This document shows positions 15,166 through 23,520 of a stretch of 39,226 nucleotides of DNA, piece by piece. The notes under the pieces were generated by a model, which worked only from the letters and a program-made list of their open reading frames with translations, ran no database searches and was not told the origin of the DNA. How positions within the stretch are numbered: position 1 is the stretch's first letter; each line of letters begins with the position of its first letter. The position numbers were made by a program, and so were the translations under genes. Source of the DNA: TMED69 sp036130055 (GTDB lineage: Bacteria > Pseudomonadota > Gammaproteobacteria > Ga0077536); contig JAYYOR010000022.1 of assembly GCA_036130055.1 (NCBI GenBank), forward strand, positions 1-39,226, in the 5' to 3' direction.

Positions 15166-17416
15166 TAGTTAGCTCTTCAGTAATTTTAACTGTGAGTTCG
15201 CTTCTAGAGCTTGAGACTAAGATATGACCACCATTCTGAAGGGAACCGAACAAAAGCTCATCAGCAATTAATTTTTTTATATTGTCTTGAATCAGGCGTC
15301 TCATTGGTCTTGCACCCATTTTTGGATCATAACCTTTTCTTGCGAGCCACTGCCTGGCTTTTTTATCTACAATTAAGGTTACTTTTTTAGCCTCTAGTTG
15401 TGTCTCAAGCTCAAAGATAAATTTGTCCACTACACTCTGGATATTTTCAGGTGAAAGCGATGAAAAATGAATGATAGCATCTAATCTGTTCCGGAATTCG
15501 GGAGTGAACATTTTCATTATTTCTTGGTTAGAGTCTGTGGAGTTGTCTTGTTCGACAAAACCGACTGAGCTTCGACTGAGTTGGTATGCGCCTGCGTTTG
15601 TTGTCATGACTAATATTACATTTTTAAAGTCTGTCTTTCGGCCGTTCGCATCTGTTAAAGTTCCATGGTCCATCAATTGAAGTAAAATATTGATGACTTC
15701 CGGATGGGCTTTTTCAATTTCATCCAGAAGTAAAACAGAGTGTGGGTTTTTGTTGATTGCTTCAGTTAACAGACCACCACTCTCGAAACCCACATAACCG
15801 GGCGGAGCTCCGATTAGTCTAGATACGGTATGTCGCTCCATGTATTCGGACATATCAAACCTTGTCAATTCAAGATTGAGCATTTTTGCGACTTGTATCG
15901 TAACTTCGGTTTTTCCAACACCAGTCGGGCCTGCGAAAAGAAAAGAACCTATTGGTCTTTCATTATTACCAAGCCCAGATCGAGACATTTTTATGCAATC
16001 AGAAAGCGTTTGGATCGCTTTGTCTTGCCCGAATACTACCATCCTAAGATCTCTTTCTAATGTTTTTAACACTGTTTTATCAGATGAGGAAACTGTTTTG
16101 GGAGGTATTCTAGCAGCCTTAGCAACAATTTCTTCGATTTCATGGACCCCAATAATTTTTCTTTTCTTTGAAGCAGGTTGAAGTCTCTGTTTAGCGCCTG
16201 CCTCATCTATCACGTCGATTGCTTTATCTGGAAGACATCTATCATTTATATGACGATCGGTTAGCTCGACTGCTGACTTTATAGCTTGGTTGGAGAACTT
16301 TATCCCATGATGAGACTCAAATTTTTCTTTGATGCCCTGAAGTATTTTTACAGCTTCATCTGTACTAGGTTCAGGTATGTCAATCTTTTGAAAGCGACGA
16401 GCTAGAGCCCTATCTTTTTCAAAGATGCTTCTATATTCTTGATACGTAGTGCTTCCAATGCATCTGATAGTGCCATTAGTTAAAGCAGGCTTAATAAGAT
16501 TTGAAGCATCCATAACACCACCTGAGGCTGATCCAGCACCAATCACCGTGTGTATTTCATCTATAAACAGTATGCTATTTTCTTCCGACTCTAACTCTGA
16601 GATAACATTTTTGAGCCTTGCTTCGAAGTCCCCCCTGTATTTGGTCCCTGCTACAAGAGCACCCAAATCAAGCGAGTAGACTGTTGATGTTGACAAGATA
16701 TCCGGAATATTACCATCGAAAATTTGTTTGGCGAGCCCCTCCGCTATCGCAGTCTTCCCGACTCCAGCTTCTCCTACAAACAATGGATTATTCTTTCGAC
16801 GGCGGCACAGTATTTGTGTGGTTCTTTCAAGTTCTACCTTTCGACCGATAAGAGGGTCGATTTTCCCCGCTGCGGCTAATTCATTTAGGTTGGAAGCGTA
16901 AAGGCTGAGGGCCGATTCTTTGTTTGCTGCTCCCGATTCCTCTTCGCTTGCTGGATTGTTTTGACCGGTGGTTTCCTCGCTGTTTTCTTTAGGCGGCCCG
17001 TGCGATATGCAGTTTACAACGTCTAGTCTCGCAATATTTTGTTGATTGAGAAGGAAAACTGCGTGAGACTCTCTTTCACTAAATATTGCTACTAAAACGT
17101 TAGCTCCGGAGACTTCCTTTTTGCCTGACGATTGGACGTGGAAAACCGCTCTTTGTAGGACTCTTTGAAACCCAATGGTCGGTTGAGTGTCTTTTGTATC
17201 ACCAGATTCAATTATGGGAGCACTGTCTGTTATAAAGTTTGCCAATTGGCGTTTGAGTGCTCTTATTTCTCCACCACAAGCTATCAATACCCTCGCAGCA
17301 CTTGAATTGTCTAACAGGGCTAGCAAAAGATGCTCGACGGTCATAAATTCATGCTTTTTTTCGCGTGCGTTTTCAAACGCTTGGTTTAATGTTTCCTCAA
17401 GTTCTTTACTAAGCAC
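15158..17416 (-). CDS. clpA: ATP-dependent Clp protease ATPase subunit ClpA
   Basis: Unfoldase that feeds proteins into ClpP, including N-degron substrates delivered by ClpS. It has 752 aa, normal for ClpA. Order: Clp N-domain repeats (1-140), acidic linker (145-168), first AAA module with Walker A GEAGVGKT (215-222) and Walker B LFIDE (283-287), second AAA module with Walker A GPTGVGKT (496-503) and LLLDEIEKAHP, then the C-terminal D2-small domain (GARPMRRLIQD). There is no ClpB-type long coiled-coil middle domain. The ClpP-docking loop, IGL in E. coli, reads VGF here (SSVGFVEQDNSTD). The start is GTG 17416 with AAGGA upstream. It follows clpS by 25 bases and its end overlaps the MaoC-like gene. 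clpP is not in the window. Confidence 0.96.
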   Translation of the reverse strand: MLSKELEETLNQAFENAREKKHEFMTVEHLLLALLDNSSAARVLIACGGEIRALKRQLANFITDSAPIIESGDTKDTQPTIGFQRVLQRAVFHVQSSGKKEVSGANVLVAIFSERESHAVFLLNQQNIARLDVVNCISHGPPKENSEETTGQNNPASEEESGAANKESALSLYASNLNELAAAGKIDPLIGRKVELERTTQILCRRRKNNPLFVGEAGVGKTAIAEGLAKQIFDGNIPDILSTSTVYSLDLGALVAGTKYRGDFEARLKNVISELESEENSILFIDEIHTVIGAGSASGGVMDASNLIKPALTNGTIRCIGSTTYQEYRSIFEKDRALARRFQKIDIPEPSTDEAVKILQGIKEKFESHHGIKFSNQAIKSAVELTDRHINDRCLPDKAIDVIDEAGAKQRLQPASKKRKIIGVHEIEEIVAKAARIPPKTVSSSDKTVLKTLERDLRMVVFGQDKAIQTLSDCIKMSRSGLGNNERPIGSFLFAGPTGVGKTEVTIQVAKMLNLELTRFDMSEYMERHTVSRLIGAPPGYVGFESGGLLTEAINKNPHSVLLLDEIEKAHPEVINILLQLMDHGTLTDANGRKTDFKNVILVMTTNAGAYQLSRSSVGFVEQDNSTDSNQEIMKMFTPEFRNRLDAIIHFSSLSPENIQSVVDKFIFELETQLEAKKVTLIVDKKARQWLARKGYDPKMGARPMRRLIQDNIKKLIADELLFGSLQNGGHILVSSSRSELTVKITEELTNG

Positions 17417-17441
17417 TTATTCGTTCCTTCTTTGTATAATT

Positions 17442-17765
17442 TTAATCTGCTTCAACGCTGCAAATTAAAGGGTGGCCGTTCTCTCTCGCGTAGCTAACCA
17501 CTTGAGCGCTTTTTGTTTCTGCCACTTCATAAGAGAATATACCACAAGTTCCTTTGCCTGAGGTATGGACTTCCAACATAACTTTGGTCGCTTGAGCTCT
17601 ACCCATCTTAAAAAAATATTCGAGCACGTGGACCACGAATTCCATAGGGGTGTAGTCATCATTCAGCATTATAACTTTATACTGTCTCGGTCGTTTGGTA
17701 TTAGGCGGCTTTTCTTTAACTACAACGTCGCTGTCGCCATCTATTTCATTTATTTTTTCACCCAT
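17442..17765 (-). CDS. clpS: ClpA adaptor protein ClpS
   Basis: N-recognin that hands proteins with destabilising N-terminal residues to ClpA. About 107 aa. The binding pocket motif is intact: VIMLNDDYTPMEFVVHVL, then HTSGKGTCGIFSYEVAETK and the C-terminal ARENGHPLICSVE. A variable acidic and lysine-rich N-terminal tail precedes the core, as expected for the part that enters the ClpA pore. I chose ATG 17765; an upstream in-frame TTG (17792) would add nine residues and has no better ribosome binding site. It is first in the clpS-clpA operon. Confidence 0.94.
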   Translation of the reverse strand: MGEKINEIDGDSDVVVKEKPPNTKRPRQYKVIMLNDDYTPMEFVVHVLEYFFKMGRAQATKVMLEVHTSGKGTCGIFSYEVAETKSAQVVSYARENGHPLICSVEAD

Positions 17766-18023
17766 TAGTTGAGTCAACCTATTAGAAAACAATATTTCAA
17801 AGACTAGAAAATTTTTTTAATTATGTCTAGACAACTCCGATAAAAAATAACTCATCTTTAGCCCACGTTTTAGCTAACATTTATTATTCTATCCTTGCGA
17901 TTGACAAATCTTGCGGTGCAACGTAAATTGCCCAAATTATCTAGAAACACTACAATGAAGTACGTTCGCGTGGTTTAAATAGTTTGTTATTTAACCTAAA
18001 GACTAACAAGGAATTATTGGGGA
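17766..18023. other. Divergent regulatory gap between clpS and aceB
   Basis: This 258-base stretch is the longest non-coding one in the window. I see no open reading frame or RNA gene in it; the cold-shock gene often found beside clpS in relatives is absent. It holds the aceB promoter candidate, an AT-rich run near 17811-17820 upstream of clpS, and a 10-base palindrome TGTCTAGACA (17824-17833) that may be chance. Confidence 0.6.
17901..17929 (+). promoter_or_regulatory. Candidate sigma-70 promoter and operator for aceB-aceA
   Basis: A perfect -35 hexamer TTGACA (17901-17906) is separated by 17 bases from TAAATT (17924-17929, four of six matches). This predicts a leader of roughly 88 bases before the malate synthase ATG. 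The spacer contains the small inverted repeat TTGC-GGT-GCAA (17911-17921), positioned where a bound regulator would block or remodel polymerase. The promoter reading is reasonable; the operator is tentative because 4-base arms are common by chance. Confidence 0.5.
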
Positions 18024-19592
18024 ATGCTAAAAATAAAAGGAAATACAGGGGGTTACAGTGAGATATTGACTGCAGAGGCAGTGGATTTTCTTGCCCGCCT
18101 TTTTGGTCAGTTCCATGACGAAATAGATGAATTGCTTCAAAATAGGAAAAGTCGACAAAAGGAATTCGATGGTGGAATGTTTCCTGATTTCTTAAGCGAG
18201 ACCAAAAAAATCCGAGAACAAGATTGGAAGATCGCTGGAGTACCTGCAGCCTTGCGTGACAGACGAGTTGAGTTAACAGGTCCAGTGGACAGAAAGATGA
18301 TTATAAATGCCTTGAATTCCGATGCAAAAATATTTATGGCTGATTTCGAGGATTCATCTAGCCCAGCTTGGAGAGTGATGATGGAAGGTCAAAAAAATTT
18401 GAAGGATGCGGTCGACCGTTCAATTTCTTTTAAAAATGATAATGGAAAGGAGTATAGGCTTCATGAAAATCCCGCAACATTAATTGTAAGACCGAGGGGG
18501 CTGCATCTGAAGGAAAAAAATATCGAGTTTTTAAATAAATCAGCGCCAGCCTGCTTAGTGGACTTTGGCTTATTTTTTTTCCACAATTACCGAACTTTGG
18601 TAGAACAAGGATTAGGACCCTTTTTCTATCTTCCCAAGTTGGAACATTACTTTGAGGCGGCTTTTTGGAGTAAAGTCTTAAAATTTGCGGAAAATGAATT
18701 TAATTTGAAAACTGGCACCCTGAAAGTAACGGTTTTAATTGAAACACTCCCGGCTGTTTTTCAAATGGATGAAATTTTGTGGGAGCTTAAGGAGCATATT
18801 GTTGGCTTAAATTGCGGGCGTTGGGATTATATATTCAGTTTTATCAAGTGTTTGCAAAAACATAAAAGCTTTGTCTTGCCAGATAAATTACAGGTTGGGA
18901 TGGAAACGCACTTTCTCTCTAGTTACTCCAAATTGTTAGTACAGACTTGTCATAAACGAGGAGCATATGCCATGGGAGGAATGGCCGCTCAAATTCCAAT
19001 CAAAAATGATGAACAGGCGAATGAGAAAGCATTCGAGAAAGTAAAAAATGATAAATTAAGAGAGGCTCAAAATGGGCACGACGGAACTTGGGTCGCACAT
19101 CCAGGTCTAATATCTGTTGCTATGACAACATTCACGGAACAAATGAATGGCGTGAATCAGCTTGAAAAAACTTTCGAGGGCGAAAAGATCACCCAAAAGG
19201 ATTTGCTTACCGTACCCCCGGGACAAATTACTGAATCCGGATTTAGACTGAATATTGAAACAGCGATCCACTACACTCAACAGTGGCTCTGTGAAAGCGG
19301 ATGCGTCCCTCTAAACAATTTGATGGAAGATGCAGCGACAGCAGAAATATCCAGAGCCCAAATTTGGCAGTGGATTAAACACAGAGTAAAAACAGACGAT
19401 ACAAGGAAAGAAATCAATCTTGAATTTTTTGAAACTGAAGTTACTTCGTTCAAGAAATCGCTATTAAGACAAATCGGAGAGAAGCGATTTTCAGCTCAGA
19501 AGTACGATGAAGCAATACGGTTGCTAAGAAATTTAACGAAAGAGGATATCATGCCCTCTTTTCTGACTACTAAAGCTTATGAACTAATTTAA
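18024..19592 (+). CDS. aceB: Malate synthase A
   Basis: Second enzyme of the glyoxylate shunt: condenses glyoxylate with acetyl-CoA to malate. The 522-aa length fits malate synthase A (E. coli about 530 aa), not the 720-aa G form. Key blocks are MADFEDSSSPAW (near 109-120), VRPRGLHLKE with the catalytic Arg, LPKLEHYFEAAFWSKV, IETLPAVFQMDEIL, GLNCGRWDYIFS, CHKRGAYAMGGMAA and NGHDGTWVAHPGL, followed by the catalytic C-terminal Asp region LMEDAATAEISR. The ATG is preceded by AAGGA and GGGGA. It is first of the aceB-aceA pair, which lies 19 bases apart, with its own promoter candidate upstream. Confidence 0.97.
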   Translation: MLKIKGNTGGYSEILTAEAVDFLARLFGQFHDEIDELLQNRKSRQKEFDGGMFPDFLSETKKIREQDWKIAGVPAALRDRRVELTGPVDRKMIINALNSDAKIFMADFEDSSSPAWRVMMEGQKNLKDAVDRSISFKNDNGKEYRLHENPATLIVRPRGLHLKEKNIEFLNKSAPACLVDFGLFFFHNYRTLVEQGLGPFFYLPKLEHYFEAAFWSKVLKFAENEFNLKTGTLKVTVLIETLPAVFQMDEILWELKEHIVGLNCGRWDYIFSFIKCLQKHKSFVLPDKLQVGMETHFLSSYSKLLVQTCHKRGAYAMGGMAAQIPIKNDEQANEKAFEKVKNDKLREAQNGHDGTWVAHPGLISVAMTTFTEQMNGVNQLEKTFEGEKITQKDLLTVPPGQITESGFRLNIETAIHYTQQWLCESGCVPLNNLMEDAATAEISRAQIWQWIKHRVKTDDTRKEINLEFFETEVTSFKKSLLRQIGEKRFSAQKYDEAIRLLRNLTKEDIMPSFLTTKAYELI

Positions 19593-19611
19593 AACAAGGG
19601 GAACATACAAA

Positions 19612-20895
19612 ATGTTAGATGCTAAAAGCCAAGCTAAAAAACTTAAACAGATATGGGAGTCTGATCCAAGGTGGAAGGATGTTCTGCGTCCTTATAAAGC
19701 TGAAGAAGTTGTAAAATTAAGAGGTAGTGTCCAAATTGAGCATACTTTAGCAAAGCTAGGTTCTGAGAAACTTTGGCATTTGTTAAATAGCGAGGACTAT
19801 GTGCCTTGCCTTGGTGCATTAACTGGTGGACAAGCCGTGCAACAAGTAAAGGCTGGCATCAAAGCGATATATTTATCTGGTTGGCAAGTAGCAGCGGATG
19901 GTAACACGTCTGAAACCATGTACCCTGACCAGTCACTCTACGCGGTTAATTCTGTGCCCACAATGGTTGCTAGGATAAATAACGCATTTCAAAGAGCTGA
20001 TCAAATTCAATGGCAAAAAGGTGAAACGACTACAGATTTTTTTGCCCCAATCGTTGCGGACGCTGAGGCTGGATTCGGTGGGGTTTTGAACGCCTTTGAA
20101 TTGATGAAAGGAATGATTAAAGCGGGGGCCTCTGGTGTGCACTTCGAAGATCAGCTTGCCTCAGTTAAAAAATGCGGACATATGGGTGGAAAAGTGCTAG
20201 TGCCGACCGAAGAAGCTATTCAAAAGTTGGTCGCCGCTCGTCTGGCTTCAGATACCATGAACACCCCCACTGTGCTGATGGCCCGTACGGATGCGAATGC
20301 GGCAGCTCTGCTAACAAATGATTTTGATGAAAGAGACGCCCCATTTGTAACTGGAGAAAGGACGCCTGAAGGGTTTTTTGTGACCAGGCCAGGAATTGAA
20401 CAGGCAATTTCCAGAGGCATAGCTTATGCGCCTTATGCTGATTTGGTTTGGTGTGAGACTGCTGTTCCGGACTTAAACGAGGCAAAACAATTCTCAGAAG
20501 CTCTGAAAAGCAAGTACCCAAATCAATTGCTCGCGTATAATTGCTCTCCTTCTTTCAATTGGAAAAAGAATTTAGACGATAAAACAATTGGAAAATTTCA
20601 AAAAGAATTAGCGGCTATGGGCTATAAATATCAATTTATCACGTTGGCCGGAATTCATAACATGTGGTACAACATGTTCGATTTGACTCAAAACTATTTG
20701 AAAGACGGAATGAGTGCTTACGTGAATTTGGTGCAGGAAAAAGAGTTTCAAGCGTTGTCTAGGGGCTACACTTTTTCAAGTCATCAACAAGAGGTTGGAG
20801 CAGGATATTTTGATGAAGTTACTACTGTTATTCAGGGTGGCTCGTCTTCAATAACAGCGCTTAAAGGTTCTACAGAAGAAAAACAATTTAAGTAA
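19612..20895 (+). CDS. aceA: Isocitrate lyase
   Basis: First enzyme of the glyoxylate shunt: splits isocitrate into succinate and glyoxylate, bypassing the decarboxylation steps of the TCA cycle. 427 aa, close to the E. coli enzyme (434). The catalytic loop KKCGHMGGKVLVPT carries Cys188 and His190. The metal and substrate sites are seen in VADAEAGFGGVLNAFEL and LMARTDANAA. The family regions YNCSPSFNWKKN and FITLAGIHNMWYNMFDL follow. The ribosome binding site AAGGGG lies in front of the ATG. With aceB it lets the cell grow on acetate, fatty acids or other two-carbon sources. No isocitrate dehydrogenase kinase gene (aceK) follows; the next gene is convergent. Confidence 0.97.
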   Translation: MLDAKSQAKKLKQIWESDPRWKDVLRPYKAEEVVKLRGSVQIEHTLAKLGSEKLWHLLNSEDYVPCLGALTGGQAVQQVKAGIKAIYLSGWQVAADGNTSETMYPDQSLYAVNSVPTMVARINNAFQRADQIQWQKGETTTDFFAPIVADAEAGFGGVLNAFELMKGMIKAGASGVHFEDQLASVKKCGHMGGKVLVPTEEAIQKLVAARLASDTMNTPTVLMARTDANAAALLTNDFDERDAPFVTGERTPEGFFVTRPGIEQAISRGIAYAPYADLVWCETAVPDLNEAKQFSEALKSKYPNQLLAYNCSPSFNWKKNLDDKTIGKFQKELAAMGYKYQFITLAGIHNMWYNMFDLTQNYLKDGMSAYVNLVQEKEFQALSRGYTFSSHQQEVGAGYFDEVTTVIQGGSSSITALKGSTEEKQFK

Positions 20896-20906
20896 AAGTT
20901 GTTTTT

Positions 20907-21167
20907 TTACTCTGGAGTTTTAGTTTCAAGGCTAAGTGCATGAATGTCGGTTTTGAACAAATTTTCAAGGGCTCTGTATACCATTTTGTGCCTTTTTATT
21001 TCAGACTGACCAACAAACTTCATTGACTGTATTGCTACTCTGAAATGGCCTTTTCCTGACTTTGCTCCCTCATGGCCGGCATGGAGATGGCTCTCGTCAA
21101 AGATTTCGAGCTTGGTTGGCTCGAAATCCTGAACTAGGATATTTTTTATTTTTTCTACTCTTTCCAT
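20907..21167 (-). CDS. bolA: BolA family protein
   Basis: Small 86-aa protein of the BolA family. These bind [2Fe-2S] clusters together with monothiol glutaredoxins, and in some bacteria bind DNA and affect morphology or stress responses. The conserved pattern ESHLHAGHEGA, GHFRVAIQSMKFVGQSEIKRHKMVY and TDIHALSL is complete, including the invariant His in the R-H-K-M-V-Y block. It is a lone gene facing aceA (11-base gap) and divergent from scpA. Assignment to BolA rather than the YrbA/IbaG branch rests on the H-A-G-H segment and is moderately sure. Confidence 0.88.
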   Translation of the reverse strand: MERVEKIKNILVQDFEPTKLEIFDESHLHAGHEGAKSGKGHFRVAIQSMKFVGQSEIKRHKMVYRALENLFKTDIHALSLETKTPE

Positions 21168-21337
21168 GCTGTTATAATAACCTAAAAAGTTGAATAGAAT
21201 TGTATAAAATTTGTGAGGTTTGCTATTTTTTTAAAGATTCTTTGTTTTTAAGAACGGTCAGTCAAAGCGCCTGATTAACTCATGAAAGCAAAAAATTGGA
21301 TATCATCGCAAACCTAAGTTAGAAAGGTTTTATTAAC

Positions 21338-22135
21338 TTGAATCATAATAGTGAAGACAGAATTGTTTCTATAGGTCGTGTTCAAGGCAAGCTCATAAGC
21401 GTATTGCCGAAAGGCTTATTTATACCTGAACAAGCACTTGAGGTAGAAATATCCGATTTTGAAGGCCCTTTAGACCTGCTTCTTTTTTTGATCAGAAAAC
21501 AGAATTTAGATATATCTGAATTAGCCATTTTGCCAATTGCTGAGCAATATTTGGCATATGTAACAAAAATGAAACAACTGAATATTGGTTTAGCTAGTGA
21601 CTATTTGTTAATGGCCGCTACCCTAGCAGAGATAAAATCATTTGTCTTAATTCCTAATCAAAATGAAGATGAAGACGATGACGATCCTAGAGCTGAGTTA
21701 CTTGAAAAATTGAAGCTTTATCAAAAAATAAAAAATGCGGCAAACGATTTAGATGAAATACCAAGACTTCACCGAGAATGGCACGAGGTTGTTGTATCAG
21801 TAAATCGATCGTCCAAAATGAAGGAAGCGAAAACAGATATTAGTGAAATCCGAAATATTTACGCCGGTGTCTTAAAAAACTTCTCATTGCGTGACACTTA
21901 TAAAATAGTAGGAGAGCGTCTTTCGGTGAAAGATCGAATGGAAAAAATAATAGAGTTAATAAAGTCTCGTGACTTAGTCCCTTTCAAAAATCTATTTGTA
22001 AAAGAAGAAGCAGAGCAGGGCGTAGTCGTCGCTTTTGTTTCGGTGCTAGAGTTAGCAAAAGCTCGGGTTATAAAATTGATGCAAACAAAACCGGGAGACG
22101 AACTCTATATATCAAAATTTAAGAATTTATCATGA
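21338..22135 (+). CDS. scpA: Segregation and condensation protein A
   Basis: Kleisin subunit of the SMC-ScpAB condensin that bridges SMC heads and organises the chromosome. 265 aa. The core starts with VEISDFEGPLDLLLFLIRKQNLDISELAI (about residues 37-65), the SMC-binding helix bundle. It continues with ASDYLLMAATLAEIKSFVLIP, an acidic linker (NEDEDDDDPRAEL), and ends with the winged-helix part VVVAFVSVLELAKARVIKL. The start is TTG 21338, supported by AGAAAGG ten bases upstream. It overlaps scpB by 4 bases (ATGA). Confidence 0.94.
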   Translation: MNHNSEDRIVSIGRVQGKLISVLPKGLFIPEQALEVEISDFEGPLDLLLFLIRKQNLDISELAILPIAEQYLAYVTKMKQLNIGLASDYLLMAATLAEIKSFVLIPNQNEDEDDDDPRAELLEKLKLYQKIKNAANDLDEIPRLHREWHEVVVSVNRSSKMKEAKTDISEIRNIYAGVLKNFSLRDTYKIVGERLSVKDRMEKIIELIKSRDLVPFKNLFVKEEAEQGVVVAFVSVLELAKARVIKLMQTKPGDELYISKFKNLS

Positions 22136-22707
22136 GTATAAAGTTTTCATTGAAATCAGCAATCGAAGCGTTAATTCTTGCTTCCCCTGAGCCATTAACA
22201 ACAAATAAAATTGTGAGTCATGCAAGTGGTAATAATAAAGATATCAATAAGCAAGAAATCCTCGCTGTACTTACCGAGCTTGAAAAGGATTATTCAGAAA
22301 GGGGGATAAAGCTTGTGGAAGCGGCCAGCGGATGGAAATTTAATACGAATCCCGAGTACAGTGATTTTATCGCTTGCCTCTGGCCAGAGAGGAGCCCTAA
22401 ATTTTCAAAAGCCTTTTTGGAGACAATAGCAATTATAGCTTACAAACAGCCAGTGACGAGAGGAGACATAGAGGACATCAGGGGCGTGGTAGTCAGTACA
22501 AATATTATGCGTCAATTGCTTGATCGAGGTTGGATCAAAAAAGATGGTAGAAGAGAGGTGCCTGGCCGCCCGTCTTTATATAAAACTACTAATCAATTTT
22601 TAGATTATTTCAGCCTAAAAAGTATTGCTGAGTTGCCTGCCGTGTCTGAGTTTCAGGAAACGACAAGCAATGAGTCCCCGACGATAAAATCAAGTGGACA
22701 ATCATGA
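22132..22707 (+). CDS. scpB: Segregation and condensation protein B
   Basis: Dimeric partner of ScpA in the bacterial condensin. 191 aa with two winged-helix domains: the first opens with KSAIEALILASPEPLTTNKI (about 8-27) and the second includes FLETIAIIAYKQPVTRGDIEDIRGV and GRREVPGRPSLYKTTNQFLDYF. These are the hallmark blocks of ScpB. The short C-terminal tail is polar and poorly conserved. It overlaps both scpA and rluB by 4 bases (ATGA), so the three are translationally coupled. Confidence 0.95.
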   Translation: MSIKFSLKSAIEALILASPEPLTTNKIVSHASGNNKDINKQEILAVLTELEKDYSERGIKLVEAASGWKFNTNPEYSDFIACLWPERSPKFSKAFLETIAIIAYKQPVTRGDIEDIRGVVVSTNIMRQLLDRGWIKKDGRREVPGRPSLYKTTNQFLDYFSLKSIAELPAVSEFQETTSNESPTIKSSGQS

Positions 22708-23507
22708 AAGGTTTAATCAAAGAAATTAAGATGCCTAAATTAGAGGGTAATAATGGTATAAGATTGCAAAAATACCTTTCATCCATTGGGTTTAGTTCCC
22801 GTCGAGCAGTTGAAAATTTAATTACGAAAGAAAAAGTTAATGTAAACGGACGAAAAGCTTATTTGGGCCTCCGGGTAAAAGAAGGGGACGTCATCTCCGT
22901 CTCAAATGAATTTAAATGTAAAGTTGAAATGAAAAGGAAGAAAACTCGAGTATTAATATTTAACAAGCCCATCGGAAAAATTTGTTCAAAAACGAGTGAT
23001 GAGAAATTTGAATCAATCTATAATGACCTTCCAAGTTTAAAAGGGGCAAGTTGGATAAGTATTGGTCGATTGGATGTAAATACAAGCGGATTACTGTTGC
23101 TAACAAACGATGGGGATTTCGCAAGTCGTTTGACACATCCATCCAGCAATATAGATAGGGAGTATGTGGTAAGGGTTTTTGGGCGTAATCAAGATGAAGC
23201 GATATTTCGTTTAAAAAACGGGGTGATTCATCAAGATACAAAGTACAGATTTTTAGATATTCGTAAAGGGAGAGCTATAGGGCAAAATCGATGGTACACA
23301 TGTGTGTTGCAATCTGGAAGATACCGAGAGATAAGGCGAGCATTTGAAAGCCAAGGTTTAAGCGTTAATAGGCTTAAGCGAGTTAGATACGGAAATATTC
23401 TGTTACCGACGGATTTGCCAGCTGGAAAAACCGTTGAAATTGGGGGAAGACTTTTACTCGATTTATTTGATCTAGTAGGCCATCCTGGACATAAATATAA
23501 CAATTGA
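22704..23507 (+). CDS. rluB: Ribosomal large subunit pseudouridine synthase B
   Basis: RsuA-family pseudouridine synthase, 267 aa. An S4 RNA-binding domain (about 18-70, RLQKYLSSIGFSSRRAVENLI) precedes the catalytic domain. Catalytic Asp124 lies in SIGRLDVNTSGLLLLTNDG, and the family region GRYREIRRAFESQGLSVNRLKRVRYG follows. RluB modifies U2605 in 23S rRNA in E. coli. The position after scpB, as in many betaproteobacteria, supports RluB over RluE, RluF or RsuA. It lacks the long basic or repetitive C-terminal extension seen in some RluB proteins. Confidence 0.9.
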   Translation: MKGLIKEIKMPKLEGNNGIRLQKYLSSIGFSSRRAVENLITKEKVNVNGRKAYLGLRVKEGDVISVSNEFKCKVEMKRKKTRVLIFNKPIGKICSKTSDEKFESIYNDLPSLKGASWISIGRLDVNTSGLLLLTNDGDFASRLTHPSSNIDREYVVRVFGRNQDEAIFRLKNGVIHQDTKYRFLDIRKGRAIGQNRWYTCVLQSGRYREIRRAFESQGLSVNRLKRVRYGNILLPTDLPAGKTVEIGGRLLLDLFDLVGHPGHKYNN

Positions 23508-23520
23508 AAAGGGTAATCCT

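Noticed and set aside
15840..16181. 113-codon plus-strand reading frame inside clpA
   Set aside because: It is an antisense shadow of a strongly conserved AAA protein, with no ribosome binding site and no recognisable protein features.
17824..17833. Palindrome TGTCTAGACA upstream of clpS
   Set aside because: Ten-base palindromes are expected many times by chance in 39 kb, and no second copy nearby was noticed.
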